From positions 310,001 to 374,000 of the forward strand of contig JALECJ010000001.1 in the NCBI GenBank assembly GCA_023515745.1: 64,000 bases of DNA, read 5' to 3'. Below the pieces are notes generated by a model. The model was given only the letters and a program-made list of their open reading frames with translations, had not been told where the DNA came from and ran no database searches. Of the stretch, positions 10,300 to 23,718 are shown in pieces (within the stretch, counting starts at the first letter, position 1; each line of letters begins with the position of its first letter). Origin of the DNA: Amoeboaphelidium protococcarum (taxonomy: Eukaryota > Aphelidiomycota > Aphelidea). The position numbers and the translations under genes are program-made.

Positions 10300-12018
10300 T
10301 CACAAATCGTACTCATGAGAAGGCTAGTAAGGCCTCGGATGATGGTGAACCAAATTTTCATCGCTAGTCGACTGTGACACGTTATTGCTCATGGCGATTG
10401 CTTCAACGTCGCCATCACCAGATCCAGAGTGGTCCACAATTTCAGAAGACTTTCTGACATGATCGCCAGATATATTATCTACTTATTTTCTTAGTTTTGA
10501 CTATCGATAACCAAAGAATGCATAGTATAAAAGCCCAACACCTAGCCATATTACGAACCGTATTAACGAATTGTGATTCGCTGCAATAAGAAGCATTACA
10601 CATGATGAAGCACCAAGCATCGGCACCAGGTAAGGGCCACCAGGAACTTTAAACTTTCGCGGGAGATTTGGCTATTTAACGCGAAGTATGGTAACACCAA
10701 CGCACACGAGAAGAAAGGCGAACAGAGTGCCGACAGAGGTCAACTCCCCCAGTACGTCTATAGGAAATAGTCCACTAAGCAACGTACAAACGAGACCCAC
10801 GCATATCGTGGTCTTATACGGTGTCTAGAATCGAGGGTGGATGTGAGCGAATATTGCCGGCATTAAACCATCATTGGCCATTGCATAAAATACTCTAGAC
10901 TATCCCAAGAGTTCCACTATCAGCACAGAGCTCAATCCACAAACTGCTCCAAATTCAATGATGGCCGCGAGCCATTTAATACCAATCTAATCGATAGCAA
11001 CAGCCATTGGATGAGGTACATTTAGAAGGGTATAATTGGCAACTCCGGTCAACACGAAACTTACAAGCACGTAAACAGTGGTGCAAACAAGTAGCGATAC
11101 CATGATTCCGATAGGGAGATCCCGCTGTGGGTTCTTACACTCTTAAGACGTTGTGGACACTGCATCGAACCCGATATATGCAAAGAACACCAGAGTAGCG
11201 CCTTAAAACACGCCACTGACACCAAACTTACCAAACTATCCTTCATTTGGAGGTATGAATGGCGATAAATTGTCCTTACTAATGTGTGGTATAGCAGCAG
11301 CGAGAAAGACGAATATTACAAGCAATTTGAGGGCTACCGCAATGGCATTTACTCTAGCAGACTCTTTGATTCCGATTACAAGCAATGTAGATGCAGCAAC
11401 GACAGATACCATTGCCGGTATGTTCAATATTGCACCAGAAGACACCAGAGAGCCAGTCACAGGATCAACTTTAATTGGAGGTTGGACCCAAGATTAATCT
11501 ACTTGAACATTGAAAGCATCTTGGAAGAATGACACAATGTAGCCGGACCAGCCAACTGCCACAGTCGCTGCTCCAAAACAATACTCTAAGATCAGATCCC
11601 ATCCAATGATAAATGCCACAACTTCACCCAGCGTATGATACGTATATGAGTAACATGATCCACTGACAGGTATAAGTGAGGCAAGCTCGCTGTAACAAAG
11701 TGCCGCCAGAGATGCCACACATCCGGCGATAATGTATGATAGTACAACTGCAGGTCCACTGAACTGTGAAGCAGCTAATCCAGTAAGTACAAATAAGCCA
11801 GTTCCAATGGTTCCTCCAATGCCAATCAAAATTAAATCCCAGGCGGTAAGAGTTCTAGCCAATTGTTGATGTGAATTCTCCGAAGCTTGCAGGATGGCAC
11901 TGACAGACTTGCGACGCAGTAAATCTTTGCCTAATCGACTTAGCCAATTCTAATCTTTATTAGTCAACTGTCCAGTCCTAAGCTATACCACATCCCCATA
12001 CAGTTAGTCATTGTCCAT
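10300..12018 (-). CDS. Cationic amino acid transporter-like permease (APC family)
   Basis: A 572-residue polytopic plasma- or vacuolar-membrane permease. After a ~60-residue soluble N-terminus comes the APC first helix with the substrate-binding signature GIGGTIGTGLFVLTG (about residues 66-80), followed by roughly a dozen hydrophobic helices. The loop FAYIGFDAVSTTSQECKNPQRDLPIGI is typical of the cationic amino acid transporter branch. The C-terminus is soluble and His/Ser/Asp-rich. It imports amino acids, probably basic ones, by proton coupling or facilitated exchange; substrate is inferred from family only. Start Met 12016-12018 gives MDNDQLYGDV; no intron. Divergent from the ferredoxin gene. 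Confidence 0.92.
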
Positions 12019-12264
12019 CTTACGGAGAAAGTTAAAATTTGGTCAATTCAAAATCCTTTTAAACTAAACAATAAAGCTCTAAGCACGGAAAAATTAGATC
12101 AAATTCGAGACTGGAGCATTTCTCTCCTCTTTCTCACTCTACATCTCTCTCAGCGCGCGTTGACTTTTAGCTTTATACTGCCAAGAGCGAGATAGAAGAT
12201 TCTTCCATAGACAAGTTTTTCAATTCATCCAACGAAATATACACGACATATTATAAATTGCTAA

Positions 12265-12714
12265 ATGATGATATCTCGATAAGCTCTCAGAATAAATACA
12301 AATATTCGATACATAAACTATTCGCGAATATTGCGACACAAGAAAATATCTACTGAAGGACCGTTGCGGGTATCATTCAAAACTTCAGATGGAGATGTGG
12401 TGGAGTGTCGCGCTAATGAACGTGATAATCTGTTAGATATTGCTCACGCTAATCACGTAGATTTAGAGGGTGCATGTGAAGGTTCACTTGCCTGTTCAAC
12501 GTGTCATGTCATTATGGATCAAGAGGATTATGAGAAGCTGGATGAGCCATCCGATGAAGAGAATGATATGTTAGATCTGGCGTTTGGTCTCACGGAAACG
12601 TCGCGTCTGGGATGTCAAGTTAAAATGTCCAAGGCGTTGGATGGAATGACAGTCCAAATCCCTTCAATGACGCGTAATCTCGCCGTAGATGGTTTCAAGC
12701 CAAAACCTCATTGA
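12265..12714 (+). CDS. YAH1: Mitochondrial [2Fe-2S] ferredoxin (adrenodoxin/Yah1 type)
   Basis: Electron carrier that feeds mitochondrial Fe-S cluster assembly and heme/CoQ synthesis from ferredoxin reductase. Of 149 residues, the first ~35 (MMISRQALRINTNIRY...) form an Arg-rich mitochondrial presequence containing one TAA-coded Gln. The ferredoxin fold follows with cluster ligands CEGSLACSTC (C-x5-C-x2-C) and a fourth Cys in RLGCQV. The mature part ends with the adrenodoxin-type PSMTRN and VDGFKPKPH. Two tandem Met codons (12265 and 12268) are equally possible starts. The symbol is by homology. Confidence 0.94.
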
Positions 12715-12919
12715 CTTTATGAACTCATAATTTAAATAAATAGATTCCATCTCCTCTAGACTTGCACTTTGACTTTATTGTTTTGGCGCGAAGTGCGTTT
12801 AAGCTTTTTAAAAATCGGCTGGCCTGAATTTCGTTATTGATTCAAATTCTTATCGAATACCGTTAAAGTTGACTCAATAGAAACATTCTAATAATAATAA
12901 CAACAACATCAGCAGTAAT

Positions 12920-13618
12920 ATGCCTGGAGCATCTTTAATATTTAGATAATTATTCTGCTCAGAGAGTAGTACTTTTACTTACATTCTCGGATGTGTCAGG
13001 ACTAGAGAATCTGTTATTATAGACCCGGTGGTGGAACATGTCGAACGTGACTTGCAGTTTGTCAAAGAGTTAAATCTAAGTCTGAAGTACGCCATGAACA
13101 CTCACTGTCATGCTGACCATATAACCGGGACTGGAGCTATCAAGCAGCGATTGTAGCAGGTCAAGTCTGTGATTTCTCGCGCTAGTCAGGCTCAGGCTGA
13201 TTTGCATCTTGATCATGGAGACAGTGTGCAGTTTGGGGATCACGTACTGGAAGCAATATCAACGCCAGGTCACACTGATGGTTGTATGTGCTTTTATCTC
13301 AAGTCATAAGGACTTCTATTCACAGGAGATACTCTGTTGATTAGAGGCTGTGGTAGAACGGATTTCTAACAAGGCAATGCTGGTAATTTATACGATAATG
13401 TTCACAAGAAGTTAATGTCGCTGCCTGAAGACACCCTTGTCTATCCGGCGCATGATTATAAAGGCCGTACGTGTTCTAGTATACGTGAAGAACGTTAGTT
13501 TAATCCACGCTTTACACTGTCCAGAGATGATTTTATCAAATTTATGGCCAATTTGAACCTGCCGTATCCCAAGAAGATTGACACTGCTCTCCCAGCTAAT
13601 CTTCGCTGTGGTTTATGA
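12920..13618 (+). CDS. ETHE1: Persulfide dioxygenase (ETHE1-like metallo-beta-lactamase fold)
   Basis: Oxidises glutathione persulfide to sulfite in mitochondrial sulfide catabolism. The 232-residue protein has the family's iron ligands: HCHADHITG near residue 58, TPGHTDG, FTGDTLL and YPAHDY. The ETHE1-specific segment GCGRTDFQQGN and the C-terminal [11 protein letters not shown] are both present, separating it from glyoxalase II. No clear targeting presequence follows from this Met, so either the start lies in an unseen upstream exon or import is unconventional. Several Gln codons in conserved positions are TAA or TAG. A sulfurtransferase of the same pathway lies at 35.4 kb. Confidence 0.93.
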
Positions 13619-13813
13619 TTTTTTCGTGCTATTGCCGTTGGAAATAAGTAGTAATTTAATATGAATTGTCTATTCTAATAATTTCTCGCGTCGTTTCTCC
13701 ATTGTATTTGGAATTTCCAACCATTTCGTCGTTGAAACAATTTTACTTTTTCTCTCTCTCTGCTATGCTTAGAGCTCAGTTTTCATCACGCTTTAGTTCT
13801 GACGTTTAATCGG

Positions 13814-16800
13814 ATGGGAATCAAAGGATTATGGTAGTTGTTGGAGCCAGTATGTGTTTTATTATCATATATTTGTAAACCAAATATCTTATTTATCTAA
13901 ATGTGTAGACTTCAACTCCGGTGAGATTGGAGGCGTTGTCAAATTAAATTGTGGCTATTGATGCATCAATATGGTTGTACCAGGCAATTAAAGTGCAGAA
14001 GGATGGAATGATCAATCATCACATTAATCTATTCCTCAAGCGATTATGTAAACTGCTCTACTATGATATTCGTCCCGTCTTTGTATTTGATGGCCCAAAT
14101 GTTCCCGAGGTGAAGAAGCAAGTACTCTAGTTGCGTCGTAATAAAGAGCACGCTGAGGCTGAGAAGATTGAACTGTAAAGGTCGCGCGTAGTCAACGCGA
14201 AATTGAGAGATTATGCTCAAAAGGTGGTTGAAGGGAAGGCTACTGTTGATAATGATATCTAATCAGGTGCTAACGATAAAAAGTTGACAAATACTACGGA
14301 TGATAAAGACTTTATTTTTGATAGCAGCTCTAATGAAAGTGAAAGTGGTGAAGAGGATGAAGAGTTTGTGTATGATCTGCCTTCGTTGTATGAACGAATT
14401 TAAAGATTATGTGATAGACATTAGTTGGAGAAACTCACAAAATATGAGCTTGAGATGATTGATATAGATTCTGTTGAGTTTTAGAGATTGAATGCTTAAG
14501 ATTAGATGGCTGTATTGCAGGAGCTTCGGAGTAGATTATGGCATAAGCCCTTCCATGATATCTATGCTGGAGATGATGAAGATTAGGACGGTACTAGTTC
14601 TAGTGCAGTTGGTAGTAAAAGCATTGGTGGCTCCATAGATTTCACTGATGTCCGATTTAGTAAGCGCCAGGTTGAGGGTATAGTCAAGAGGAGTCGGTTG
14701 ACTAGGAAGATGCACAGCTTGTCCAACATCAATGATCGTTATGTCAAAAAGAGTCGAATTGCATCAAATCAAGATAAAGAGTACATTTTAGTTAAGAATA
14801 TCAACAATTCTACGTGGACCATGTAGCCTAAAGTTTCCTAGATATAAAGTGTGGACACAAGTAATAAGAGTAGTGTTGGCAAGAGGCTTTAAGCTGCCAC
14901 AATTGATTTTAATGATGAATTTAATAATAATGATGCGGACAGAGATGATAGAGCGACTGAGATTAGAACTCATATGGGTAATGATGACAAGTTGATATCA
15001 ATTTACTAAGAACTAATGTTGAATCTTCCAGATAATACCACTGATGATGATGAATAGTTTATACAGGATGCTTTGTATACGTGGAGTTAGTCGGAGCTTT
15101 AGCGTTAATATACTCAGCTAAAGACGAGGCTTCAAGATAATTAAGATTAAACGGATTCTTAGGAGAAGCAATTGAAATAGTTTCTATGTGATGCACTTCT
15201 CTGGATTGCATTTGCCAAGGATGTTATTCTTAATGAGCCCCGTCGATAGAGTAGATAAGTAGAGAGTAGGCCGTAGAGCAGCGCTCTTTTTGAAAGTGTC
15301 GATTACGATCTGCCGGATATTAGTCAATTTCTTGGTATTGAACAAGAGAAATCCATTACAAAAGATCAGCCTTCGGTTCAATCTGATAATGGCTAATAGT
15401 TTCATGTAGAATCTTAAGATCAAAGGCTGAATGTTGATGATTTTGTAGAGATTAAAGATAAAGAGGTAGAAGATAATTTTGGCTTTTAATAAGAGCATAG
15501 TATGGATATTCCGGGTGATGCTGATTTTGCATTGAGGTCGAGTTTGTCTGACGATATTGATGATGAAGAGTTTAGTGTACCTGCAACGTCCACTTTGTAA
15601 TATACAGAGGCTCGTGGTGTTGATACTATTTAGAAGAATGATCTCTTCATGGAGTAAATGGTATAGAATGGGAAAATATAAATGATTAAAATACCGGATG
15701 AGAATTTATTATAATAATCTCATCCTGCAATCTAATAATCCTCTTCAAGTATCGATGCGCTTTTGATTGACAGATAAAAGTAGTCCATCAACACATAGAC
15801 CTCAGTTACTAGCGATATGGTTGTAGAAGTTTAGGAATTGCTTAATCTCTTTGGTGTGCCATTCTTAATTGCTCCAGGTGAAGCTGAGGCATAGTGTGTG
15901 CAGTTGCAAAAGATTGGCCTTGTCGATGGTGTCATCAGTGATGACTCTGATGTGTTTGCATTTGGTGCGACTAAAGTATACAGGAACTTTTATAATCAGG
16001 CAAAGTTTCTTGAATACTTCAGCAAGGATGATATTGAGCGGCATCTATGTCTCACAGTGGAGCGGATTATATTTCTGGCCTACCTGCTCGGTTGCGATTA
16101 CACTGATGGTGTCGGAGGCATTGGAGTGGTTGGAGCAATGGAGGTACTTGCAGAATTTGATTCCTCTGATATGATTGGTAATCTGGCTATATTTTAAAGT
16201 ATATGTACAGGTGAAAGTGATGTACCTGCTGAGTATCAGGTGGTTATTGACTCCATGGGTAAGGCTGCAATGTAAAAGTATCAGTTTCCTCCTAGATTTC
16301 CAGACCGTCGTGTACTGGACGCGTATCTGCATCCTGAAGTTGATAATTCTAGTCAGGAATTTTAATGGCAATTTCCGAAATTAGATAAGCTGAGGCATTT
16401 CCTTACTCATAAACTTCTATGGACTGTGGATAAAGTCGACTCTATCGTAGTGCCAGTTTTGAAATCAATGTCTGCCAAGAAGTCAATTTAGACGAATTTG
16501 AATCAGTATATTATATCATCCCCTAGTCATTCTTCTTCATTGAAATTGAAGCCAAGGATTCAGAAAGCTGTGGATAGATTATCCAGTCACAATGATATTG
16601 ATAAAGATGATGATAATAAGTAGTCGAGCTCGTTAAATACAGGTAAAGAGTCTGTGCAGAGTGTTGAACCTGAAGATAGTACTAGCACTGAAGATGAGAC
16701 AATTAGGCCGTAGAAGAAAGGCAATGTAAGAGGACAGTCTAAAAGTGTCTACAAGAGAAGGCGGAAATCTACAAATGGACGTAAAAAGAAGATTGCTGCA

Positions 16801-16854
16801 CCTAGCAAGTCTTTAAAAGAGCTTCGAGATGAGGCATCAAAGAGAAATAGTTGA
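13814..16854 (+). CDS. RAD2: Rad2/XPG structure-specific endonuclease, 1 intron
   Basis: Makes the 3' incision of nucleotide excision repair. Exons 13814-13849 and 13909-16854 give 993 residues. The N nuclease domain starts MGIKGLWQLLEP and includes AIDASIWLYQ and FVFDGPNVP. A ~550-residue acidic, disordered spacer follows, the XPG hallmark. The I domain (about residues 645-760) carries APGEAEAQC, SDDSDVFAFG and the helix-two-turn-helix GCDYTDGVGGIG. Near residue 872, QTNLNQYI fits a PCNA-binding PIP box. The tail is Lys/Arg-rich (KRRRKS, RKKK), probably nuclear localisation. The spacer contains dozens of TAA/TAG Gln codons, so standard-code gene finders would shatter this gene. Confidence 0.95.
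13850..13908 (+). other. Intron of RAD2
   Basis: 59-nt intron, GTATGTGT to CTAAATGTGTAG, after the 12th codon. It splits the conserved Rad2 N-terminus LLEP | TSTPVRLEAL. A candidate branch sequence CTAAAT lies only a few bases before the acceptor. Confidence 0.9.
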
Positions 16855-16908
16855 TAATGTCATACAGTTTACATGGAAAATAGCATTGATTTTTTAGAAC
16901 ACGATTAA

Positions 16909-17616
<708 letters not shown>

Positions 17617-17868
17617 AATAACTATTTTTATCTTCCCTCTCGTATATAATTAATCTTCTTAACTCCCAAAAAGGATATAAACGAGATTGAAGGAAAAACG
17701 ATCGACAACAATTTAATCTTGTTGAGCCAATCAATGGAAACAAATTCTTCTCTTCTTCTTTTCTCTCGATCATTAAAGTACATTATATTCTGTGAGGAAT
17801 TTTCATTGTTGATCCGCTATTGTCCACCACTCTTTAGGCAAGACATCTCTATATATTGAGCTTGAATT

Positions 17869-19029
17869 ATGACAGCGAATACAGCGACTAGATTGTGTGA
17901 AGGAATTGGATGTGATAACGCTGGCGTGATGCAATGCCCCACATGTAAAAAGCTGGGTAATATTAGTGTATTTTGCACTCAAGACTGCTTCAAAAAGAAC
18001 TGGGGATAGCACAAGTTTAAGCACACCGCTCCGCCCGCTGAAGGAAATCCATGGCCAACATATTCTTATACGGGAGATCTGAGACCTCGTTATCCGCTAT
18101 CATCTCGCCGACCTGTACCTGAGCATATTCCCAGGCCTGATTATCACCTGGACGGAATCCCGAAATCTGAATAGACTCTGAAAGCGGCGCAAATCGTTCA
18201 GCTTACTGATTCCAAAGATTTATTGAAGATGAGATTGGCTGGTGCTCTGGGAAGATTAGTGCTGGATCATGCAGCATCTCTGATTCGTGTTGGTATAACT
18301 ACTGATGAAATAGATGCTGCCGTGCACGATATCTGCATCAAATATGGTGCCTATCCATCGCCGCTAAATTATCGCAACTTTCCCAAAAGTGTATGCATAT
18401 CAGTGAATGAGGTGATCTGCCATGGTATTCCAGACAAGCGTCCACTCCAGGATGGTGATATTGTCAATTTGGATGTCACAGTTTACTATAACGGGTTCCA
18501 TGGTGATTTGAATGAGACGTATCTTGTCAGTAGAGAAGGTGCAGATCTTGATGATCCCAAGTATGCAGACGCGATAAAGTTGATCAACTCAGCGCGTACT
18601 TGTATGGAGGAGGGGACAAAGATTTGTCGTCCTGGTGTACGATTCAGAGAGATTGGTAATGTGATTAGTAAAGTTGCCTAGTAGAATGGACACTCTGTTG
18701 TCAGGACTTATTGCGGTCATGGTATACATAGACTATTCCACTGTGTGCCTAACATTCCGCATTATGCTAATAATAAAGCCATCGGTACGATGAAGGTTGG
18801 TAATACGTTCACCATTGAGCCGATGATCAACGCTGGTTCATGGCACGATGTCACCTGGCCTGATAATTGGACATCATGTACAAAGGATGGTAAGTGGAGT
18901 GCGTAATTTGAACAGGGTATCCTCATCACTCACGATGGCTATGAGATTTTGACTAGAAAGGGGGCGGATAAGATTTACTTTGACGAGAATGGACTTAAAG
19001 AAGAGTATCGACTATAATTATAATAGTGA
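17869..19029 (+). CDS. MAP1: Methionine aminopeptidase type 1 with N-terminal zinc finger
   Basis: Removes initiator Met from nascent proteins at the ribosome. The 386-residue protein has the N-terminal MYND-like double zinc finger (CEGIGCDN...CPTCKK...[18 protein letters not shown]) that targets type 1 enzymes to ribosomes, then the peptidase fold. Metal ligands and catalytic residues are visible in order: [26 protein letters not shown] (two Asp), [15 protein letters not shown] and FEQGIL. The frame ends with the codons CTA TAA TTA TAA TAG TGA, so the protein carries a short Gln-rich tail LQLQQ made of what look like former stop codons. Divergent from URA5. Confidence 0.95.
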
Positions 19030-19108
19030 ATTTTGGTGGTATTAACACGTTTAATTCAATGCAGTTGACAATATTGATTTTACAATTACGTATCAAGCTA
19101 TGAATATA

Positions 19109-20953
19109 TCAGTCTTCGTGGTTATCATCTTGCTCTTCAGGTCCATCAATATCAACAATACCATACTCGTCTTCATTGTATGATGGAAAATCAGAATTCT
19201 CATCATCGCCAAGTAAGTCATAATCTGAGCCTTCAAAATCTTCGTTATTCAATTGATGACCCAGCTCATAGTCATAGACATCGGCGTCATCATCATCAGT
19301 ATTGCTATTATTGACAAAGTTGGGATCTAACTGCTTCATTAGAGCGTCCACCTATTGATTCAGGAAATTCTCACGTCTTTGCCCGGTAGTTGTCATTAAA
19401 AGCTCAGTTATAGACTTTGGTTATTATAGAGATAAGAGATTAGTTTATCCACTCGATGCCTAACTATTATCTAAAAAAGTCAACTACTAAGTGCCAGCAT
19501 CCGCGATATTATGACTTGATGATTATTACTAAGGAACCTCCTGAGATTAATCGTCATCATCATCATCATGTTGCTTATGAGAACGCGTTGAACTCTAAGC
19601 AAGAGAAGCCAAAGACTTTTCTAACAGTGCATCCAGCATCTCATCATCTATGAGAGAGTATGTAGACTGAGACTCGGCCGTGGATACGATACTAAGTGTA
19701 AATCGCCTCAGTATTGTGAGCATTCGCTGAGTAAAAAATCCAGTATGAACATCAGCAGTTTCCCGTAAACAGTTTCCACTCTGAGATAGGAGCTGCAGAA
19801 ATTGAGGGATTCTCACATCAACCATCTGCATAAGTCGTCCACAGAGCTGAACGGGTCGATATGGTATTTAGTCCAATAGATGCTCAGGTAGAGATGTTGG
19901 TAGATTATTCACGTATGTTCTGAACTCATCAGCAAAATGCATATCAATATTTCGCACTCGCAATTCTATCAGCTACAAGAATCTTGCCGTACTATCTAGA
20001 CGTGGATCATATCCAAATTTGGCCCAACAGAAGCGCCATGGTCCATTCTTGAATCGATAGGCAATTTATCCCACGGCGTTCTTCAAAGTCTCCGCTGATA
20101 CATTCGGTGAGGTCTTTTTGACTTCGCTATGCAATTGATAGAATAACCATAGTGGCCGAGTATTATCAAATAAAGATTGCACGGTGGACAGTAACTGTTG
20201 GTCCACATGATGTGAACTAGAAGGATCATTATTATTAATGCCATAGGCAGCTGGAGGATTCTGAGGCACGCAAGTGTTATCGTCATACTAATACTAAACA
20301 AACTTATGCATATGAGACGCAGAGACATTTTACTGCTATTCGCCTGAATCTACAGTGTATCTCTCTGAGTAAAGCCCATTGTGATCAGCTGTATCAATTG
20401 AGGTGGATGAGATATTTCCGTGCTGCTTATACTTGTAATCATATGGCACTTTGACGCGAGAGAATTAGACGGGTATAGGTAGAAGGGAGCCATTTTTATG
20501 ATATTTGGACGCGAATTCTAAATCCTTATCACCAGCAAGTATTTTATTAATAACCTCAGTATCACCATCGCCAACAGCCAACATGAGTTTGTGAAAATCA
20601 TCGCCAGCATCCACAGAGTGATACTGAAAATCGGGCATTTCACGAAATCTAACCATCTTCCCTATACCGCCAAGCAGCTCATAACCATCACTCTAATCAG
20701 CAGATAATTTAATCAGATATTAATTGTTGGTAGTCACAGTTTATCCAGCAATTGGATGCGCGCTTATACTGGACGGTCTCAATCGCAAATCCACTTGATG
20801 ACCATGTTACACCCTTTGATACAGCTCTTACATGCCGCCAAGCATTCGCTCTGCCTTACTAATATTTACAACGTGTCCTGGAAATTCTACAGCCCATAAT
20901 TCTGATGAAGATTCTTCCTAAACGCTTACAATATCATCTTAATCTTCTTCCAT
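19109..20953 (-). CDS. TFC1: TFIIIC subunit tau95/GTF3C5 homologue
   Basis: Subunit of the RNA polymerase III factor TFIIIC, which binds the A box of tRNA genes. One frame of 614 residues. The N-terminal part has VEFPGHVVNISKAERMLGG and MVRFREMPDFQY, both typical of the tau95 barrel region. The DNA-binding part has KNGPWRFCWAKFGYDPRLD and the C-terminus is strongly acidic (NTDDDDADVYDYELG, EQDDNHED), as in the family. The acidic tail joins the core through a Gln/Ser/Asp-rich linker full of TAA/TAG codons; under the standard code it would be split off as a separate small ORF. Confidence 0.9.
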
Positions 20954-21239
20954 CTCGGTATTTTGATCGCGATGAAAATTTCTACAAGTTTTGCTAAAAG
21001 GGGAAAAGAGGGGCTCGCTCTCGTATTTGGATTGCATATGCTTAGTGGTCCGCGAATTCAAGAAATGCGTATAAAATCTACTACTGTAAATATACAACTT
21101 AAAAATATATATTTATTCCTAAACTTTCAATCATCAAATCTTTCTAATTAATTTCAGAAAGTCCACTTTGTCTTTTCAATTAATGTGCAAATGCGAGCCA
21201 GTGTGCATTTAATCGTGCGTTCAAACAGTCCAAACTAAC

Positions 21240-23006
21240 TCATAATGATTAATGCTTTTGCAAATTGCGCCCATCAGACGTGGACGCGGATGATTATTAT
21301 TACCATTTATCTTCATCTTGTTGCTGATGATGAAATTATTATTATTATTATCGCGGGTCCACGATTTACCTAAAATGTGCTCCATGACCTTCTTCTCTCT
21401 CTTTTAACTTAATCTGTGACTCTGGAGATGTGCGTTCACTTACCAACTCAGACCCTTCCTCCTCCTCCTCTTCAAATTGCTCTTCCATCTCTGATGAGGC
21501 TGAAGATTAGCGACGATTCTACAGCTCCTAATCACCAGCAGTGCCGTCATGAATCCGAAAGTGTCGGCGAAGGTTACTCAAAATGCTAAACTTCTTGCTA
21601 CAGCCAGGATAAGAACAGACAAACGGCTTCTCACCAGTATGCGCTCTCATATGCTGCGTCAGAGATGATGGTCGAGCAAATCGCTTACCACACACATCAC
21701 ATATATACCGCTTCTTTTCATCAGACTCTTCATAATGCATCTACTGTGACACTTATTACGGTGTTTTGCCATAAGGCCTGCCTGGGATATTGTACACTGC
21801 CCAATTATTGTTAGAACCCGATTATGCAACATAAGGTGCAGAAGAAGGATAATGTTGTTGTTGATGATGATGATAATGAGCGTAAGGATGAAAGCCAGCA
21901 GGTACGTGAGGGGCAGCATAAGGATGCCAATGTCTGACTGAGTGCATAGCAGGCCTCCATGCAACAAGAGAATTGAAAGGTCCATGAGAATACTGTGGAT
22001 TTCCCTACATAGGATGACTATAAGGAAGGCCGGGATACAGAGGAGGCGCGGTTGGCTAATAATATCCGCCATTACTTTGTATAGGGGCCTAAGGAGCACC
22101 AGCAGGATGCTAGTAAGACGGAAATGATTACTCAAGAGCAGGAAAATCAGCGGGACGACTCAAGATATCGCGAGCATGTTAGCTATAACTTTGACTGTCA
22201 ACTACTCTAATGCCGGGCAGAGAGGGACTACTAACTGACGACTCTCCTCTCTTTAAAGGCTGAGATATATGCGAAGACCCGCTCGCATTCAAATACTTTC
22301 TACTCATAGGAGAAGCGGGTAGTGACTGAGCAGTAGAAGCATTCCTATCCATCAATTCTGATTAATCAGGCGCATCGCAGAATGAAGAATGCTCATCAAT
22401 GTCCCCCAACTTGGACACACTGATGTAAGATTTTTACAAACTTCTTCTAGTATACGAAAGTCTCTACAGAGCCATCTCCAAAGGACTATTCTGATCATCA
22501 TCCAGCAGCGCCCTGATAGAAGTCTTGTCAGAATTAACCAAAGATTGAGCCGATGAATCAGCTTCCTGGACCAAATTACCGGAATTTGTACTGGTATTAA
22601 GAGAGTCATCAGCGACGGCAACCGAGCTCTAGCTAGTATCGAGACTTGATCCAGTTGCAGCAGAAGCGGCCTGTCTATACCGATAACTCTCGCTAGACTC
22701 TCTTTGCTCCAAACTGTCCTGATGATCCTGATGAGGATGATGATTAACCGATGACTAAGAGAATCGTTGCTAATCTTCCATAGATTGCTGCTCCTTCATC
22801 ATCATAGATTGATTAGCAAAAGCCACTAAATTCAATGCATCCATGTTCATTCGATCAGTGGAGGTTGTGCGCTAATACACAAGTCCTTCTTTGTGGCTAC
22901 TGTTGTTATGTGACAATCCAACAGCACCGTTCAGTTATTCCTAATACTAATGTTGACGTTGCTCTTGTTGCAACTGAGATTGAATGTTCCCTTAATTAAT
23001 GACCAT
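21240..23006 (-). CDS. C2H2 zinc-finger transcription factor, Gln/Pro-rich
   Basis: A 588-residue putative regulator. Two adjacent C2H2 fingers lie at about residues 434-486: [23 protein letters not shown], linker TGEKPF, then a second finger with [10 protein letters not shown] and RRHFRIH. The [17 protein letters not shown] pattern is common in fungal regulators. The N-terminal 420 residues are Gln-, Ser-, Pro- and His-rich, typical of activation regions; the C-terminus is Glu-rich and then Gln-rich. A GTAAGT at about 21440-21445 could start a 30-nt frame-neutral intron but the frame is open through it. Target genes cannot be inferred. Confidence 0.85.
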
Positions 23007-23718
23007 AAGGAATTATTTATTGACGCTGTATATAAATATGCTTTAATTAGATTAAAATGGCTCTTCTTGATTCAACAATGTGCGGATATCTTCAAATTCA
23101 ATATACTATGATTAATCAATGTGCGAGCAAAGGGAAAAGCACTTTAACTTAATTCCTACAGCAGCGTTATCGCACAGTTTATGTAAAATCTAATCCAAAG
23201 ATTCTTTGACTAAAGTAAATGTGTGTGTGTGTGAACTAGTAGCAATGACGTCGCCAAAATATGCCTTCTTAGCTAATCAAATAGGAGTCCAATCGGCAAT
23301 CGGCAATGACGATGATCTTTATGATGATTTTCAAGGAGTCACGTGCAGGTCGCTCGCTCTTCGGTCGCAGTGTAAAATTGCTGAGTACTGTAAAAGAAAG
23401 AAGAAAAGAGAAGGAAAAAGACTGTGGGCCGAAAAGATTCCTAAGGGGAGGGAGATCATAGTCTAGACTTGTTTGACGATCGATTTTCTCAGATCGCTCG
23501 ATTAACTTCACATTCCGTTTCAGACCATTGCCTTCCTTAGTCATCGTCACTAACCATCAGATGATGAGCAACCAGCAGTGTGACTGTTTGTCAATCAAAT
23601 GCTTGTTCACTGTAAATGCTCCTGTGAATCAGATGATGTGAACTTATTTAAATAAGTTTAAAAAGCAATTTGAAAGCCAATATTAATCGTGCAATAAAAT
23701 AATCAATACATTTTTATT
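23007..23718. other. Intergenic region upstream of the C2H2 gene
   Basis: 712 bp between two minus-strand genes. It has a (GT)n run near 23218-23232, TATATAAATATG near 23030, and a minus-strand frame (about 23120-23542) without recognisable protein character. Most likely the promoter and 5' UTR of the C2H2 gene. Confidence 0.4.

Noticed and set aside
23120-23542. Minus-strand frame of about 140 codons upstream of the C2H2 gene
   Set aside because: Composition is erratic and includes repeat-derived stretches; better explained as promoter or 5' UTR.
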